Assembly (NCBI RefSeq): GCF_022179185.1
Contig: NZ_BPQJ01000035.1
Coordinates: forward strand, 1-63,293
Reading direction: 5' to 3'
DNA from: Methylobacterium frigidaeris
GTDB lineage: Bacteria; Pseudomonadota; Alphaproteobacteria; Rhizobiales; Beijerinckiaceae
Length of the DNA stretch: 63,293 bases
Under the pieces are notes generated by a model. It was given only the letters and a program-made list of their open reading frames with translations, did not search any database and was not told the DNA's origin. Of this stretch, positions 47,784 through 56,883 are shown piece by piece (position 1 is the stretch's first letter; every line of letters starts with the position of its first letter). Position numbers and translations under genes: made by a program.

Positions 47784-48037
47784 TCCGCGCCCTCGCCCTC
47801 TCGGCCGCGCTGATCGGGCTTGCCTGCGCCGCCCGGGCGCAGGACGGGCGCCCCGCCGAGGCCTCGCCCGAGATGCTGAGCGCCGCCCTCCAGGCCGCGA
47901 TCGCCCAGCGCGACCAGGCCCTGAACGAGGGGCTTCGCCTGGCGGCGCAAGCCAGCCTCGCGCGGGCCGAGATCGCCCGCCTGCGCGAGGCGCTCAAGGC
48001 CGCCTCCGCACCGCCCGCACCGTCCCCCGCCCCCTGA
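47780..48037 (+). CDS. Small exported coiled-coil protein
   Basis: 85 residues from GTG 47780, overlapping the previous stop (GTGA). A Sec signal (VIRALALSAALIGLACAARA, cut near 20) is followed by a single amphipathic helix (SAALQAAIAQRDQALNEGLR) and a Pro-rich tail. There is a cysteine in the signal but no lipobox spacing. It may be a periplasmic helper for the exported protein just upstream. Confidence 0.65.
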   Translation: MIRALALSAALIGLACAARAQDGRPAEASPEMLSAALQAAIAQRDQALNEGLRLAAQASLARAEIARLREALKAASAPPAPSPAP

Positions 48038-48052
48038 CCCGAGGCCTGCCGC

Positions 48053-50467
48053 ATGGCGAAACTGTTCCTCACCGCCATCGACGAGAGCGGCCGGCCGATC
48101 GAGGAGGAGGGCGCGCAGCTCCTCAGCCGGATCACCCTCCCCCTCGCGGAGGGCGACACGGGCCTGATCGACGCGCTCGGCCGCCGGCCGACGCAGGACG
48201 ACGTCGCGGGGCGCGTCGCCGCGATCACCGAACGCCTGGCGGCGGTCGAGGCCGGCCAGGTCTCCGGCTCGCTGTCCTACGCCACGCTCGCCGAATTGGC
48301 CGCCAACGTCGCTCCGCCCGACGGCGCGACGGCCCAGGTGCTGACCGGGGACGAGGCGGGCAGCTACCGCAAGTCGGGTCCGAGCGGCCTGGGCTCGTGG
48401 TCCCGGTACTCGACCGCCACCCTGCCGTCCGTCGATGCGCGGCTCGGCCTCGAGGTCGCCGCGCGTCAGGCCACCGACGCCCGCACGGCCGAGACCCAGC
48501 TCCGCCCCGACGGCACGGTGCCGCTGTGGACGATCGCCGGCCGTGTCGGCGCGGGCGCGCTCGCCGCCCTGCTGCGCCTGTCGCCGCAGGGCGACTGGCT
48601 CATCCACCGCCTGCGCCTCGAGCGCCTGCCGCAGCGATACGGCGGGACGCTCGGCGGCTTCCTCGGCCCGCGGGGCGAGCGGCTGGCCTATCTCAACGCG
48701 GCGCAGGACTGGTGCGCGCGGCGCCTGCGCCTGCCGCGCAGCAACGCGGCGGCGCTCGGCGGGTTCTTCGGCCCGCGGGGCGAGCGCCTTCTGTGGCTCT
48801 CCGAGCGCGGCGAGGCGCGGGCGCGCGCGCTGCGCACGGACCGCATCGGCCGGCGGTTCGGCGGGCTCCTCGGCGGGTTCTTCGGTCCGCGCGACGAGCG
48901 GATCCTCTGGCTCAACGATCGCCTCGAGGCGTGCACCCGCGCCCTGCGGGTGGCCGGCGCGCGCGCGGCGATGTCGGAGGTGGCGGGCCGCATCGTCGCC
49001 GCGCAGGCGCACGTCCCGCTCGTCGAGTTCCTGCGCTCGGGCCGGGTCCGCCTCGCCCTCGACCCGGCGAGCTACGTCGAGGCCAGGCGCGCCGCGACCC
49101 GCCCGCCGGAGGATGCCATCGCCCTCGGGGCCGTCGGGCAGATCAGCGACGTGGAGATCATCCCCCGCACGCCCGGCCGCCTGATGACCTACCGCAGCAA
49201 CGCGGACGGCCCGGTGGCGCCCTACGTGCTGCGGCGCGACCTGCTCGCGCAGGGTCCGCACGTCCTGATGCCGGGCCCGGTGATCGAGGCCACGCACAGC
49301 TACGGGCAAAGCTGGCGCGGCATGGACTTCGACATGTCGGCCGTGCCGCTGATCGGAGCGGCTGAGCCTCGGCGCGTCATGACCTTCGGCCAGATCGACG
49401 CGACTGGCGCCCTGACCCAGTCGCCCAATATCGGGTCGGCCTACGGCGTCGAGGTGATGCAGACGCTTTTCGGACTCGCGCCGTCCGCCCGGATGACCAT
49501 CGGGCTCGTCGCCGCGATGAGCCGGCAGCGCCTGCGCAGCCGGGCGGGTCTCCACGTGGCCGCCATCGTGGACGTCAACCCGAGCTACCCGGGGTATCGC
49601 TGGGACCAGCTCCGCCCCGGCACCGACCCGTGGGCGAGCGGGATCGCGATGCGGGCGCGGGCGGCCCAGATCGCGGCCATGTACGGCGCGAGCCTGCGTT
49701 ATCGGGCCGTCGGCTGGACCCATGGCGCGCCGGATGACGGCGGGGTCGACGGCGCCGGCAACGTGATCGACTACTACGCCGCCCTGACGGAGATGGTCGC
49801 GTCGTTCGATGCCCAGCAACTTGGGGCGGGCGGGAAGCTCCTCCACTTCTTCACCGACCAGACCGCGCCGGTAAGTGAGAAGACGGTGGCGCCGACCGCG
49901 ATCCTGCAGCAGGCGGCGTTCGCGCTCGCCAATGCGGGCCGCGTTCACCTGATCGGGCCGCGCTACCCGTACCCGTTCCAGGACAACATCCACCACACGG
50001 CGATGGGCACGGCGCTGATCGGCGACCTCGAGGGCTACGTCAAGCACGTGGTCCTCGACCTCGGGCAAGCCTGGACCCCGGCGCGCCCCACGGCGATCGC
50101 GGTCTCCGGCAGCACCGTCACCATCACGGTCGCCCGGCCCCACGGCATGGGCGATCTCGCGATCGACGCGGACATCATCGAGGCCGCGCCGCAGCTCGGG
50201 TTCCACGTCCGGGTCGGCGGCAGCGAGATCGCGGTCAGCGCCGTCGCCGTCGCGGCGGACACCGTCACGCTCACGCTCGCGACGCCCGTGGCGTCCGGCG
50301 CCTCTGCCGAGGTGTCCTACGCGTTCTACGGCCCCGGATCGACAGCGGGCGTCCACAGCGGCGTGTGGGGCAACGTCAAGCGCGTCGGGCCGCCGAGCCT
50401 GATCCTCAGCGGATACACGATCGACACGTGGCTGACCGTGTTCCGCCAGACCGTCACCGCGGCCTAA
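48053..50467 (+). CDS. Large tail/receptor-binding protein with SGNH-type esterase-like domain
   Basis: 804 residues. An N-terminal attachment part (LFLTAIDESGRPIEEEGAQLL) is followed by three repeats of LGGFxGPRxER (near 200-290). A region with an SGNH/sialate-esterase look comes next: HSYGQSWRG gives the likely nucleophile Ser near 420, and D644-N-I-H-H supplies the acid and base. The last 130 residues are fibronectin-like beta structure. Deacetylation of capsule or LPS sugars during adsorption is the likely role. It has no signal peptide. Confidence 0.75.
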   Translation: MAKLFLTAIDESGRPIEEEGAQLLSRITLPLAEGDTGLIDALGRRPTQDDVAGRVAAITERLAAVEAGQVSGSLSYATLAELAANVAPPDGATAQVLTGDEAGSYRKSGPSGLGSWSRYSTATLPSVDARLGLEVAARQATDARTAETQLRPDGTVPLWTIAGRVGAGALAALLRLSPQGDWLIHRLRLERLPQRYGGTLGGFLGPRGERLAYLNAAQDWCARRLRLPRSNAAALGGFFGPRGERLLWLSERGEARARALRTDRIGRRFGGLLGGFFGPRDERILWLNDRLEACTRALRVAGARAAMSEVAGRIVAAQAHVPLVEFLRSGRVRLALDPASYVEARRAATRPPEDAIALGAVGQISDVEIIPRTPGRLMTYRSNADGPVAPYVLRRDLLAQGPHVLMPGPVIEATHSYGQSWRGMDFDMSAVPLIGAAEPRRVMTFGQIDATGALTQSPNIGSAYGVEVMQTLFGLAPSARMTIGLVAAMSRQRLRSRAGLHVAAIVDVNPSYPGYRWDQLRPGTDPWASGIAMRARAAQIAAMYGASLRYRAVGWTHGAPDDGGVDGAGNVIDYYAALTEMVASFDAQQLGAGGKLLHFFTDQTAPVSEKTVAPTAILQQAAFALANAGRVHLIGPRYPYPFQDNIHHTAMGTALIGDLEGYVKHVVLDLGQAWTPARPTAIAVSGSTVTITVARPHGMGDLAIDADIIEAAPQLGFHVRVGGSEIAVSAVAVAADTVTLTLATPVASGASAEVSYAFYGPGSTAGVHSGVWGNVKRVGPPSLILSGYTIDTWLTVFRQTVTAA

Positions 50468-50485
50468 ACTTGGGAAACTTGACCC

Positions 50486-51244
50486 ATGATCATCATCGAC
50501 AGCAAGATCGACGCCGCGGCGGGCTATGCGGGCCTGACCGACTACCGGGCCCTGATCGCCAACGACGTCCGATGCCACGGCATCTGGACGGCGGATGACG
50601 TCACCCAGGACGTGGGCGGCGTCAGCCGCGTCGAGAACTTCAAGGCCGGCGGGGTGCCTTTAGTGCAGACGGACTCGGCGCGTCGCCCGGGCACGGTCTA
50701 CGATCAGGAGCTGCGCCGGCAGGTGCTAGCGTTCAACCCGGCGGGCGGCCAGTTCCTCACGGCGACGGGGCTCACGTGGAACAGCGATTTCCCGTGGACG
50801 ATGATCGCGATCGTCAAGACCACCGTCGGCACGAATACGGCCGACTTTCACATGATCGCCGGAGAGTTCCTGGACCCGAATTTCGTCGGCCTGAACACCG
50901 TCAACGACCGGATCACCTACCAAGTCCATACCGGCATTCAGGCGCGCGGCGCAGCCGTCGACGTCACGGGACGCGAGGGCTGGAACCGGATCATGGGCAT
51001 CAATATCGGTCTGGGGCAGCCGATCGCACAGGCCAACGAAGGACCAGTGGCGACCGGCGCGCCGGCCGGCAACAACAACAACTCGACGGCGACCGTCTTC
51101 AGGGTCGGCAACCAGTTCATCCCGTTCGGGGGTAGCATCGATCTCATCGCGCTCTTCAACGCGAGCCTGCTCGACGCAGCCAACGCCGACCTGCGGACGC
51201 TCATGGCGCAGTACCTCGACGAGCGAAACGGCCTGTTCGTCTGA
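50486..51244 (+). CDS. Tail-region protein, LamG/lectin-like
   Basis: 252 residues. The beta-strand order of a concanavalin-like jelly roll can be followed (GQFLTATGLTWNSDFPWTMIAIVKT, VGLNTVNDRITYQVHTG, NRIMGINIGLG, GGSIDLIALFNASL). Related domains occur in phage receptor-binding proteins. No catalytic residues are apparent. No signal peptide. Confidence 0.6.
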   Translation: MIIIDSKIDAAAGYAGLTDYRALIANDVRCHGIWTADDVTQDVGGVSRVENFKAGGVPLVQTDSARRPGTVYDQELRRQVLAFNPAGGQFLTATGLTWNSDFPWTMIAIVKTTVGTNTADFHMIAGEFLDPNFVGLNTVNDRITYQVHTGIQARGAAVDVTGREGWNRIMGINIGLGQPIAQANEGPVATGAPAGNNNNSTATVFRVGNQFIPFGGSIDLIALFNASLLDAANADLRTLMAQYLDERNGLFV

Positions 51245-51268
51245 CCGTCTCCAGTGCAGGACATCACC

Positions 51269-52498
51269 ATGATCCGCCAGATTGCGGCAGCTCTGCTGCT
51301 GATCGCGTCCCTGGGCGCCGTCCGTGCCGACGGCCTCGTGCCCGTCGGCGATGCCCCGTCGGGGCTGTGTTACGCCCAGGGCGGGAGCGGGGCGCGGGTG
51401 CCGTGTGTGCGCCAAGGCGAGACCTGGACACGGGTGCTGCGGCCGACCGATCCGGCCGACGGGATGACCGTCGGTGGGACCGCGATTTCGGCCATCCTGG
51501 GGGGCAAGGCCCCGCTCGCCAGCCCGGCGTTCACCGGCGCCTTGAGCATCCTCTCTCCGCCCAACAGCACCATCGCTGGCAGCACGCAGACAGTGGTCAA
51601 CGGCGGAACACAAGCTAACCACGGCGATCACAGCGTAGCATCGGGCGCGGCTCATTTCCGCGGGCCAGACGACGCCGAGCAGATGCGCATCGGATGGTTT
51701 CCTGCCGCAACCGCCTATACGCACGCCATCGGCGGCAACCTGGGGACTGGGGCGACCTATTCCTGCCAGGACGATGCCAACGCCGACGCGGCGTGCAACG
51801 TAATCGCTCAGGGTCGCGGGCGGATCAACGTAGGCAATGGGTCCGGGATTGGATTGCAGGTGCTTGATCCTGGCGCGCCCGCAGTAAACCCGCTTCGGGT
51901 GTTGTCCGGCGTGACCGGTGGCAAGGCGAAGATCGACGCGGCCGAAGGTCTCCAGATCGATGCGCCGGCCGGCAAGGAAACCGCATTTTCCGTGAACGGC
52001 GTACTCGCCGGCAAGGTCCGGAACTCGACCAGCGCGACAACGGGCAATTCGTGGGTCGAGTTTGCGCCATCGGATACTAATGCGGGGCGCCTGCGCTGTG
52101 ACGGCGTCAACGCAAACGTCGGGTGCTACTTCGCAGCCAAGGGAACAGGAAGCGTTACGTTTGCGAGCGACCAAGGAGCGCTTGCCACGTTTGCCAACAG
52201 CTCCGCCAATACGCTCTACGACTACTCGGTGTTCAGGGCGGCCTCGACCGGCACGCCGATCCTCATGCAGCCCGGGAGCGGTCTATCCAACATCCGTATC
52301 GGCGGCACAGGCGGCGTGGCGTCAGCGCTCGCGACAAATGCGGCGGTCGGGTTTCTCGGCATCCCCACGATGGCGGGCGCGCCGACCGGCACCCCGGTTC
52401 AGGCTGGCGCCGGCACCGCCTATCTGACCTACGATACGACCAACTCCAAGCTGTGTGTCTACGTCTCGTCGTGGAAGTGCTCGGCCGTGTTCCAGTGA
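51269..52498 (+). CDS. Fibre-like protein with Sec signal peptide and paired cysteines
   Basis: 409 residues from ATG 51269 with AGGA upstream. The signal peptide is MIRQIAAALLLIASLGAVRA. The mature chain is beta-rich (GTAISAILGGKAPLASPAFTGAL, as in phage fibre repeats) with paired cysteines (LCYAQGG...PCVRQ; SCQDD...AACN; RCDG...GCYF; LCVYVSSWKC). The architecture resembles the protein at 46344, including the cysteine-rich end. Base composition is lower in GC than the baseplate genes, suggesting later acquisition. Confidence 0.68.
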   Translation: MIRQIAAALLLIASLGAVRADGLVPVGDAPSGLCYAQGGSGARVPCVRQGETWTRVLRPTDPADGMTVGGTAISAILGGKAPLASPAFTGALSILSPPNSTIAGSTQTVVNGGTQANHGDHSVASGAAHFRGPDDAEQMRIGWFPAATAYTHAIGGNLGTGATYSCQDDANADAACNVIAQGRGRINVGNGSGIGLQVLDPGAPAVNPLRVLSGVTGGKAKIDAAEGLQIDAPAGKETAFSVNGVLAGKVRNSTSATTGNSWVEFAPSDTNAGRLRCDGVNANVGCYFAAKGTGSVTFASDQGALATFANSSANTLYDYSVFRAASTGTPILMQPGSGLSNIRIGGTGGVASALATNAAVGFLGIPTMAGAPTGTPVQAGAGTAYLTYDTTNSKLCVYVSSWKCSAVFQ

Positions 52499-52506
52499 GG
52501 ACGTCT

Positions 52507-53643
52507 ATGCTCTCGCGTCGCAAGTTTATCGTCGGCACGGCGCTGGCCGCCGGCGCTCTCGCTGGCTCGTCGAGGCCTGCACTCGCCTCGACCAACGTCG
52601 TGGCGGGCGCCATCCGCTGGGATGCCTGGAATGCGGGGGCGGGTAGTCTGGAGCAGGGGCCCGTGCAGGCGGCACTCGGGCCGGCGCAGTTCCAGACCCG
52701 CGCACCGTGGTTCGCGCAACGCATCAGCCCTTACGCCATGTCGATCGACGGCAATCAACAGTCGATCATGGATCAAGAGATTACCTACGCGAAGAACGCG
52801 GGGCTGAATTATTGGGCCTACTGCTGGTATGGCGACACCGATCTGCCCATGCAGAAAGCCTGGGATTTGCATCAGGCGAGCGCGATCAAAAACCAGGTCA
52901 ACTGGTGCATGATCCTGCAATTCAGCCGCATGGGTAATGCGACGAAGTTTAATTCTCTGATTTCGACCTATGTCGGCTATTTCCAGCAATCCAATCACCA
53001 GAAGGTTTTAGGTGGCAGGCCGCTGCTCTACATCTTCGTCGACAGTTCAACAGCTCTTGCCGCGAACTGGGGAAATAGCTGGGCAAACGTTCAGTCCTCG
53101 CTCAACGCCTTGCGCGCAGCCTGTACGAACGCGGGCCTCGCGACCCCCTACATCGTCATCATGACCGGCGACCCGGCTGCGGGTCAGAGCATCATGACGC
53201 AGGTCTCGGCCGACGCGATCAGCAACTACACGGCGCAACTCGCGTCCGGGCAGCCTGCGACCTATGCGGCACAGGACACGACGGCTCAGGCCTATTGGGC
53301 CGCGCTGGCCGCAACCGGCGCCCCGATCATCCCGATCTGTCAGACGGGCTGGGACACGAGGCCCAGGAAGCTCCGGCCCCCGCCGTGGGCGCCCAACCCG
53401 CCCGGATCGGGGATGCTGAATTACGTCGCCGCGGGAACCCCGGCGCAGATCGCGGCGCACATCCAGGCGGCTATCACATACATCGGCGCCAATGCCGCCG
53501 CCTGCCCATCGAAGACGCTGCTGATCTACTCGTGGAACGAGAACGACGAAGGCGGCAGCCCGCTCATACCGACATGGACGCCGTCATCCGGGCCCAACAC
53601 GGCGATCCTGGACGCGGTGGCCGGGGTGCTGAACGCGGCCTGA
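52507..53643 (+). CDS. Tat-exported GH99-like glycosidase (predicted)
   Basis: 378 residues from ATG 52507 with GAGGA upstream. A twin-arginine signal is present: SRRKFIVG (R4-R5) and ALAAGALAGSSRPALA, with cleavage near 28. The mature part looks like a GH99-like TIM barrel (AGAIRWDAWNAG, MDQEITYAKNAGLNYWAYCWYG, PLLYIFVDSS, then LLIYSWNENDEGG with acidic residues near the C-terminus). It would act on glycans outside the cytoplasm. A Tat-secreted enzyme in the tail region is best seen as a lysogenic-conversion gene, although a virion depolymerase remains possible. Low GC suggests recent transfer. Confidence 0.72.
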   Translation: MLSRRKFIVGTALAAGALAGSSRPALASTNVVAGAIRWDAWNAGAGSLEQGPVQAALGPAQFQTRAPWFAQRISPYAMSIDGNQQSIMDQEITYAKNAGLNYWAYCWYGDTDLPMQKAWDLHQASAIKNQVNWCMILQFSRMGNATKFNSLISTYVGYFQQSNHQKVLGGRPLLYIFVDSSTALAANWGNSWANVQSSLNALRAACTNAGLATPYIVIMTGDPAAGQSIMTQVSADAISNYTAQLASGQPATYAAQDTTAQAYWAALAATGAPIIPICQTGWDTRPRKLRPPPWAPNPPGSGMLNYVAAGTPAQIAAHIQAAITYIGANAAACPSKTLLIYSWNENDEGGSPLIPTWTPSSGPNTAILDAVAGVLNAA

Positions 53644-53822
53644 GGACGGGCGCTCGGGCGCCAGCGCTCTGACCCTGCCCGACCGCAGCGCCACCCGGCC
53701 CGGTCCTGACGCCCTGGCACTCCTGAGATCCTGATGACTGCCCCGGCCCGCGGTCGCGGCCTCCTGCGATCCTGACGGGCCCGCCCTCCTTCGGCCGAGC
53801 CCGTCGCATTTCCGGAGTCCCC

Positions 53823-53906
53823 ATGCACGCCCTGATCCTCGCCGCGCTCCTGTGCGGCGGGAGCGCCGACGCGTGCGGAGGCGCCCCCTTTCGACCGGCC
53901 GGGTGA
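53823..53906 (+). CDS. Possible 27-residue hydrophobic peptide
   Basis: A tiny frame (MHALILAALLCGGSADACGG...) in the 309-bp gap between the glycosidase and the endolysin. It begins like a signal or holin-like peptide but lacks a strong ribosome site. The rest of the gap (53644-53952) shows no gene. Very uncertain. Confidence 0.25.
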   Translation: MHALILAALLCGGSADACGGAPFRPAG

Positions 53907-53952
53907 CGCCCGGACCGCCTTGCTCCCCCCTCTCACGATCCCGAGGTTCCCC

Positions 53953-54591
53953 ATGGACCGGAGCATCTCGCCCGGCGCCGCGATCCTGCTCGACTTCATC
54001 GGGCAGACCGAAGCGCCCAAGGGCTACGGCACGATCTACGCCAACGGGCAAGTGAAGCTCGGCATCGACATCACGACCTGGACGCTCGACCAGGTGCAGG
54101 CGGCGCAGCCGTCCTGGACGAAGCGGTTCGGCTCCTCGGCGGCCGGCCGCTACCAGTTCATGCGCAACACGCTCGACACCCCCGGCACGCTCGCCGACAT
54201 CGAAGGCGAGATGGGGTTGAGCGGCGCGGAGCGGTTCGACGCCGACCTCCAGGACCGCATGGCGATGCACCTCCTGCGCCGGCGCGGGTGGGACTCCTAC
54301 GTTGCCGGCCGTCTCACCCTGCAAGGCTTCGCCCTCGCCCTCGCGAAGGAATGGGCGTCGTTCCCGGTCCTCTCGTCCACGAAGGGCGGCTCCCGGGCCG
54401 TCGTGCGCGGGCAGAGCTACTACGCCGGCGACGGCCTCAACAAGGCGCTCGTGAAGCCCGAGGCGATCGAGGCGATCCTGGCGAAGGCGCTCGCCGCCGA
54501 GCGGTCGGCCGTCCCGCCCGCGCCCCCGCCGGCCCCCGTGCCGGTCGCCGTGCCGACCTGCGCGAAGTGCGGCGCGACGCTCGCCGCCTGA
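53953..54591 (+). CDS. Endolysin (lysozyme-like, GH104-type)
   Basis: 212 residues from ATG 53953 (MDRSISPGAAILLDFIGQTE). The catalytic Glu is likely E20 in IGQTEAPKGYGTIYAN. The GSSAAGRYQFM signature near 71-81 is that of lambda-R-like transglycosylase/lysozymes. A Pro linker leads to a C-terminal CAKCG pair that may bind zinc. No signal peptide, so release would need a holin. It is followed by two small membrane proteins, a standard lysis cassette. Confidence 0.85.
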   Translation: MDRSISPGAAILLDFIGQTEAPKGYGTIYANGQVKLGIDITTWTLDQVQAAQPSWTKRFGSSAAGRYQFMRNTLDTPGTLADIEGEMGLSGAERFDADLQDRMAMHLLRRRGWDSYVAGRLTLQGFALALAKEWASFPVLSSTKGGSRAVVRGQSYYAGDGLNKALVKPEAIEAILAKALAAERSAVPPAPPPAPVPVAVPTCAKCGATLAA

Positions 54592-54661
54592 CGCCTGGAA
54601 CGCCCCGCGAACGAAGCGGGACGAAGACGAGATTGTCGCCCTCACACCCCGGAGACATCCC

Positions 54662-54871
54662 ATGAACGTCGAACAGGTCGGCACCCTCGTGCGCACCGTG
54701 GCCCAGATGGGCGCCGCCTACGCGATTGGCCGTGGCTGGCTCGACCAGACCGCCGCCGGCGATCTCGTCGCGGGCGCGGTCGCCCTCGGCACCCTGGCCT
54801 ACGGCATCTACGCGCGCCGCAACGCTGCGCTTCTCGCCTCCGCCGACAAGGTCGCCGCCAAGGCGGGCTGA
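54662..54871 (+). CDS. Holin-like small membrane protein
   Basis: 69 residues with GGAG before the ATG. Two short hydrophobic helices (TLVRTVAQMGAAYAIGRGWLD and GDLVAGAVALGTLAYGIYA) followed by a basic end are the shape of Pam3-gp28-like putative holins or pinholins. Position directly after the endolysin supports the lysis role. Confidence 0.7.
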   Translation: MNVEQVGTLVRTVAQMGAAYAIGRGWLDQTAAGDLVAGAVALGTLAYGIYARRNAALLASADKVAAKAG

Positions 54872-54944
54872 TCGCTCGCCCTCATCCTCACGCCCCGGCG
54901 ACCGGCCCGCGTGAGGCGCGCGGGTCGGGACGGAGTCCTGACCC

Positions 54945-55487
54945 GTGACCCATCAGACGCAGCAGATGCAGCAGCCCCAGCCGCAACTCCACTCGGATGC
55001 CCGCCTCGCCACCCTGGAGACCCGGGTCGGCTCGATCGAGTCGATGCTCTCGGCGATCGCCCAGAAGCTCGACGCCCGCTCGGCGATCAACTGGGCTCCG
55101 ATCTCCATCCTGGCGACCGTGCTGATCGCCGTCGGCGGCATGGGGTTCGCGTGGATCAACGGCGGGCAAAGTCGCCTTGAGGCGCTGATCCTCAAGGTCG
55201 AGGCGCGGGCGAGCGACTTCGTGCCCCGCGCCGACCTCGACACCCGGTTCCAGGTCTCGGCCCAGCGCCGCGACGACGCGCAGCGCGTCACCGACGGACG
55301 CCTCGACCGGATCGAGCGGGACGCCGACGCGCTGACGAAACAGGTCGTCCCCCGCGACACCCACCTCCTGATGTGGGAGGGCGAGAAGCGGGAGAACGCC
55401 GCGATCCGCGAGCGCCTGAACGCCGAGACCGACCGCATCAACGCCCGCCTCGATCGCCTCGAGGCTCCCCGGCTCACGAGGCCTTAG
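54945..55487 (+). CDS. Membrane-anchored coiled-coil protein (spanin-like or lysis-associated)
   Basis: 180 residues from GTG 54945. A Gln-rich start, a first coiled coil (LATLETRVGSIESMLSAIAQ), one transmembrane segment (INWAPISILATVLIAVGGMGFAWI, about 46-69), then a long coiled coil to the end (IERDADALTKQV, RINARLDRLE). This is the general shape of phage lysis accessory or i-spanin-like proteins. No lipoprotein partner was found, so the call is tentative. Confidence 0.55.
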   Translation: MTHQTQQMQQPQPQLHSDARLATLETRVGSIESMLSAIAQKLDARSAINWAPISILATVLIAVGGMGFAWINGGQSRLEALILKVEARASDFVPRADLDTRFQVSAQRRDDAQRVTDGRLDRIERDADALTKQVVPRDTHLLMWEGEKRENAAIRERLNAETDRINARLDRLEAPRLTRP

Positions 55488-55490
55488 ACC

Positions 55491-56870
55491 ATGGCAACCC
55501 GCATCAGTCGGAAGAAGGCCAAGGCGGAGATCGCCGCGGTCGAGGCGCGCTTGCGCGCCGGGGCCCCCGCGATCGCGCGGCCCGGCTATCGTGATCCCCT
55601 GGCCGTCACCCTCGCCGCCCGGGATCTCGGCGTCGACCTGTCCTCGCTCCGCCGGCGCGTCGGCTCGCCCTCGGTCAAGGGCACGCACGCCCGGGATCAC
55701 AGGCTGTCCGTCGATTGGTCGCTCGCGGCGGCGCTCCCCCCTGCGGAGGCGGTCGCGGCGGCCGAGCGGGGCGAGCTCGGGACGGATCCGGTGATGCCGG
55801 GGTTCGGCCTCAAGAGGGTCTCGACGCAGCGGAACGCCGACGGCGAGACCGAGCGCGAGTGGATCGAGCAGGGCCGCGCGCTCGGCCCCGTCTTCGCCGT
55901 CCCCGACGGCCAGCAGGTGAACGGAGTCTCGGCCCTCGTCACCGGCGACGGGCGCGAGATCGCGAAGTGGATCAAGACCGGCAAGGCCGCCTCGAACCCC
56001 GTCGACTTCGCCGAGCGCCTGCGCCAGGTGATGCTCGACGTGCGGGGCGCGGCGCCGCTCCCGCCGCCACCCGAGACGGCGAACGCCGACCTCCTCACCT
56101 TCTACGGTCTGGCGGACGCGCATTTCGGAGCCCTGTCCTGGGGTCAGGAAGTGGGCGAGAGCTACGACCTGAGGATCGCTGAGGCGACGGTGCGCCAGCA
56201 CTTGGCGGAACTCGTCGCGATGTCGCCGCCTTCCAAGCACGCGGTCCTCGCGTTCATGGGCGATTACACGCACATGAACGACCAGACCAACGCCACGCCG
56301 ACGAGCCATCACCAGCTCGACGCCGACGGGCGCTGGGAGAAGATCTACGACATCGCCGCGCGCGTCGCGGTCTGGGCCTGCCTTGAGGTGGCGCGCCGGC
56401 ACGAGTTCGTCGAGATCGCGGTGCTCCCGGGCAACCACGATCCGGACGCGGCCAAGACCCTGCGCGTCGCGCTCGCCCTCTACTTCGAGGGCCACCCGCG
56501 GATCACGGTCTGCCGGGAGCCGGGCCTGCACTACTTCCGCCGCCACGGCATCACCCTGATCGGCTGCACCCACGGCCACACCCTCTCGCCGGCCGAGATG
56601 GTGAGCCTGCTCCCCGTCGAGCGTCCGCGCGACTGGGGCGAGACGGTGATCCGCCGGCTCTATCACGGCCACATCCACCACGTGCGCAAGTTGGGCGGCG
56701 AGCAGGCGGGCGTCCTCGTCGAGAGCCTGTCGCCGATCGCGGCGCGCGGCGCCTACGAGGCGGGCCGCGGCCTGAAATCCGAGCGGGCGATCACCGCCCG
56801 GACCTTCCATCTCACCCGCGGCGAGATCGGGGGCGCGCGCGTCGCCCTCGGGCTGCCGGCGTCCGTCTGA
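55491..56870 (+). CDS. Metallophosphoesterase with N-terminal HTH-like part
   Basis: 459 residues. Calcineurin-type motifs occur in order: GLADAHFG (D-x-H), GDYTHMND near 257, LPGNHDPD near 317, CTHGHTL, and YHGHIHH near 395. The N-terminal 120 residues hold an HTH-like segment (LAARDLGVDLSSLRRRVG). Phage enzymes of this type may be nucleases or phosphatases; substrate cannot be told. The location after lysis genes suggests a late or accessory role. Confidence 0.85.
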   Translation: MATRISRKKAKAEIAAVEARLRAGAPAIARPGYRDPLAVTLAARDLGVDLSSLRRRVGSPSVKGTHARDHRLSVDWSLAAALPPAEAVAAAERGELGTDPVMPGFGLKRVSTQRNADGETEREWIEQGRALGPVFAVPDGQQVNGVSALVTGDGREIAKWIKTGKAASNPVDFAERLRQVMLDVRGAAPLPPPPETANADLLTFYGLADAHFGALSWGQEVGESYDLRIAEATVRQHLAELVAMSPPSKHAVLAFMGDYTHMNDQTNATPTSHHQLDADGRWEKIYDIAARVAVWACLEVARRHEFVEIAVLPGNHDPDAAKTLRVALALYFEGHPRITVCREPGLHYFRRHGITLIGCTHGHTLSPAEMVSLLPVERPRDWGETVIRRLYHGHIHHVRKLGGEQAGVLVESLSPIAARGAYEAGRGLKSERAITARTFHLTRGEIGGARVALGLPASV

Positions 56871-56883
56871 CGAGGCCGCGCCC

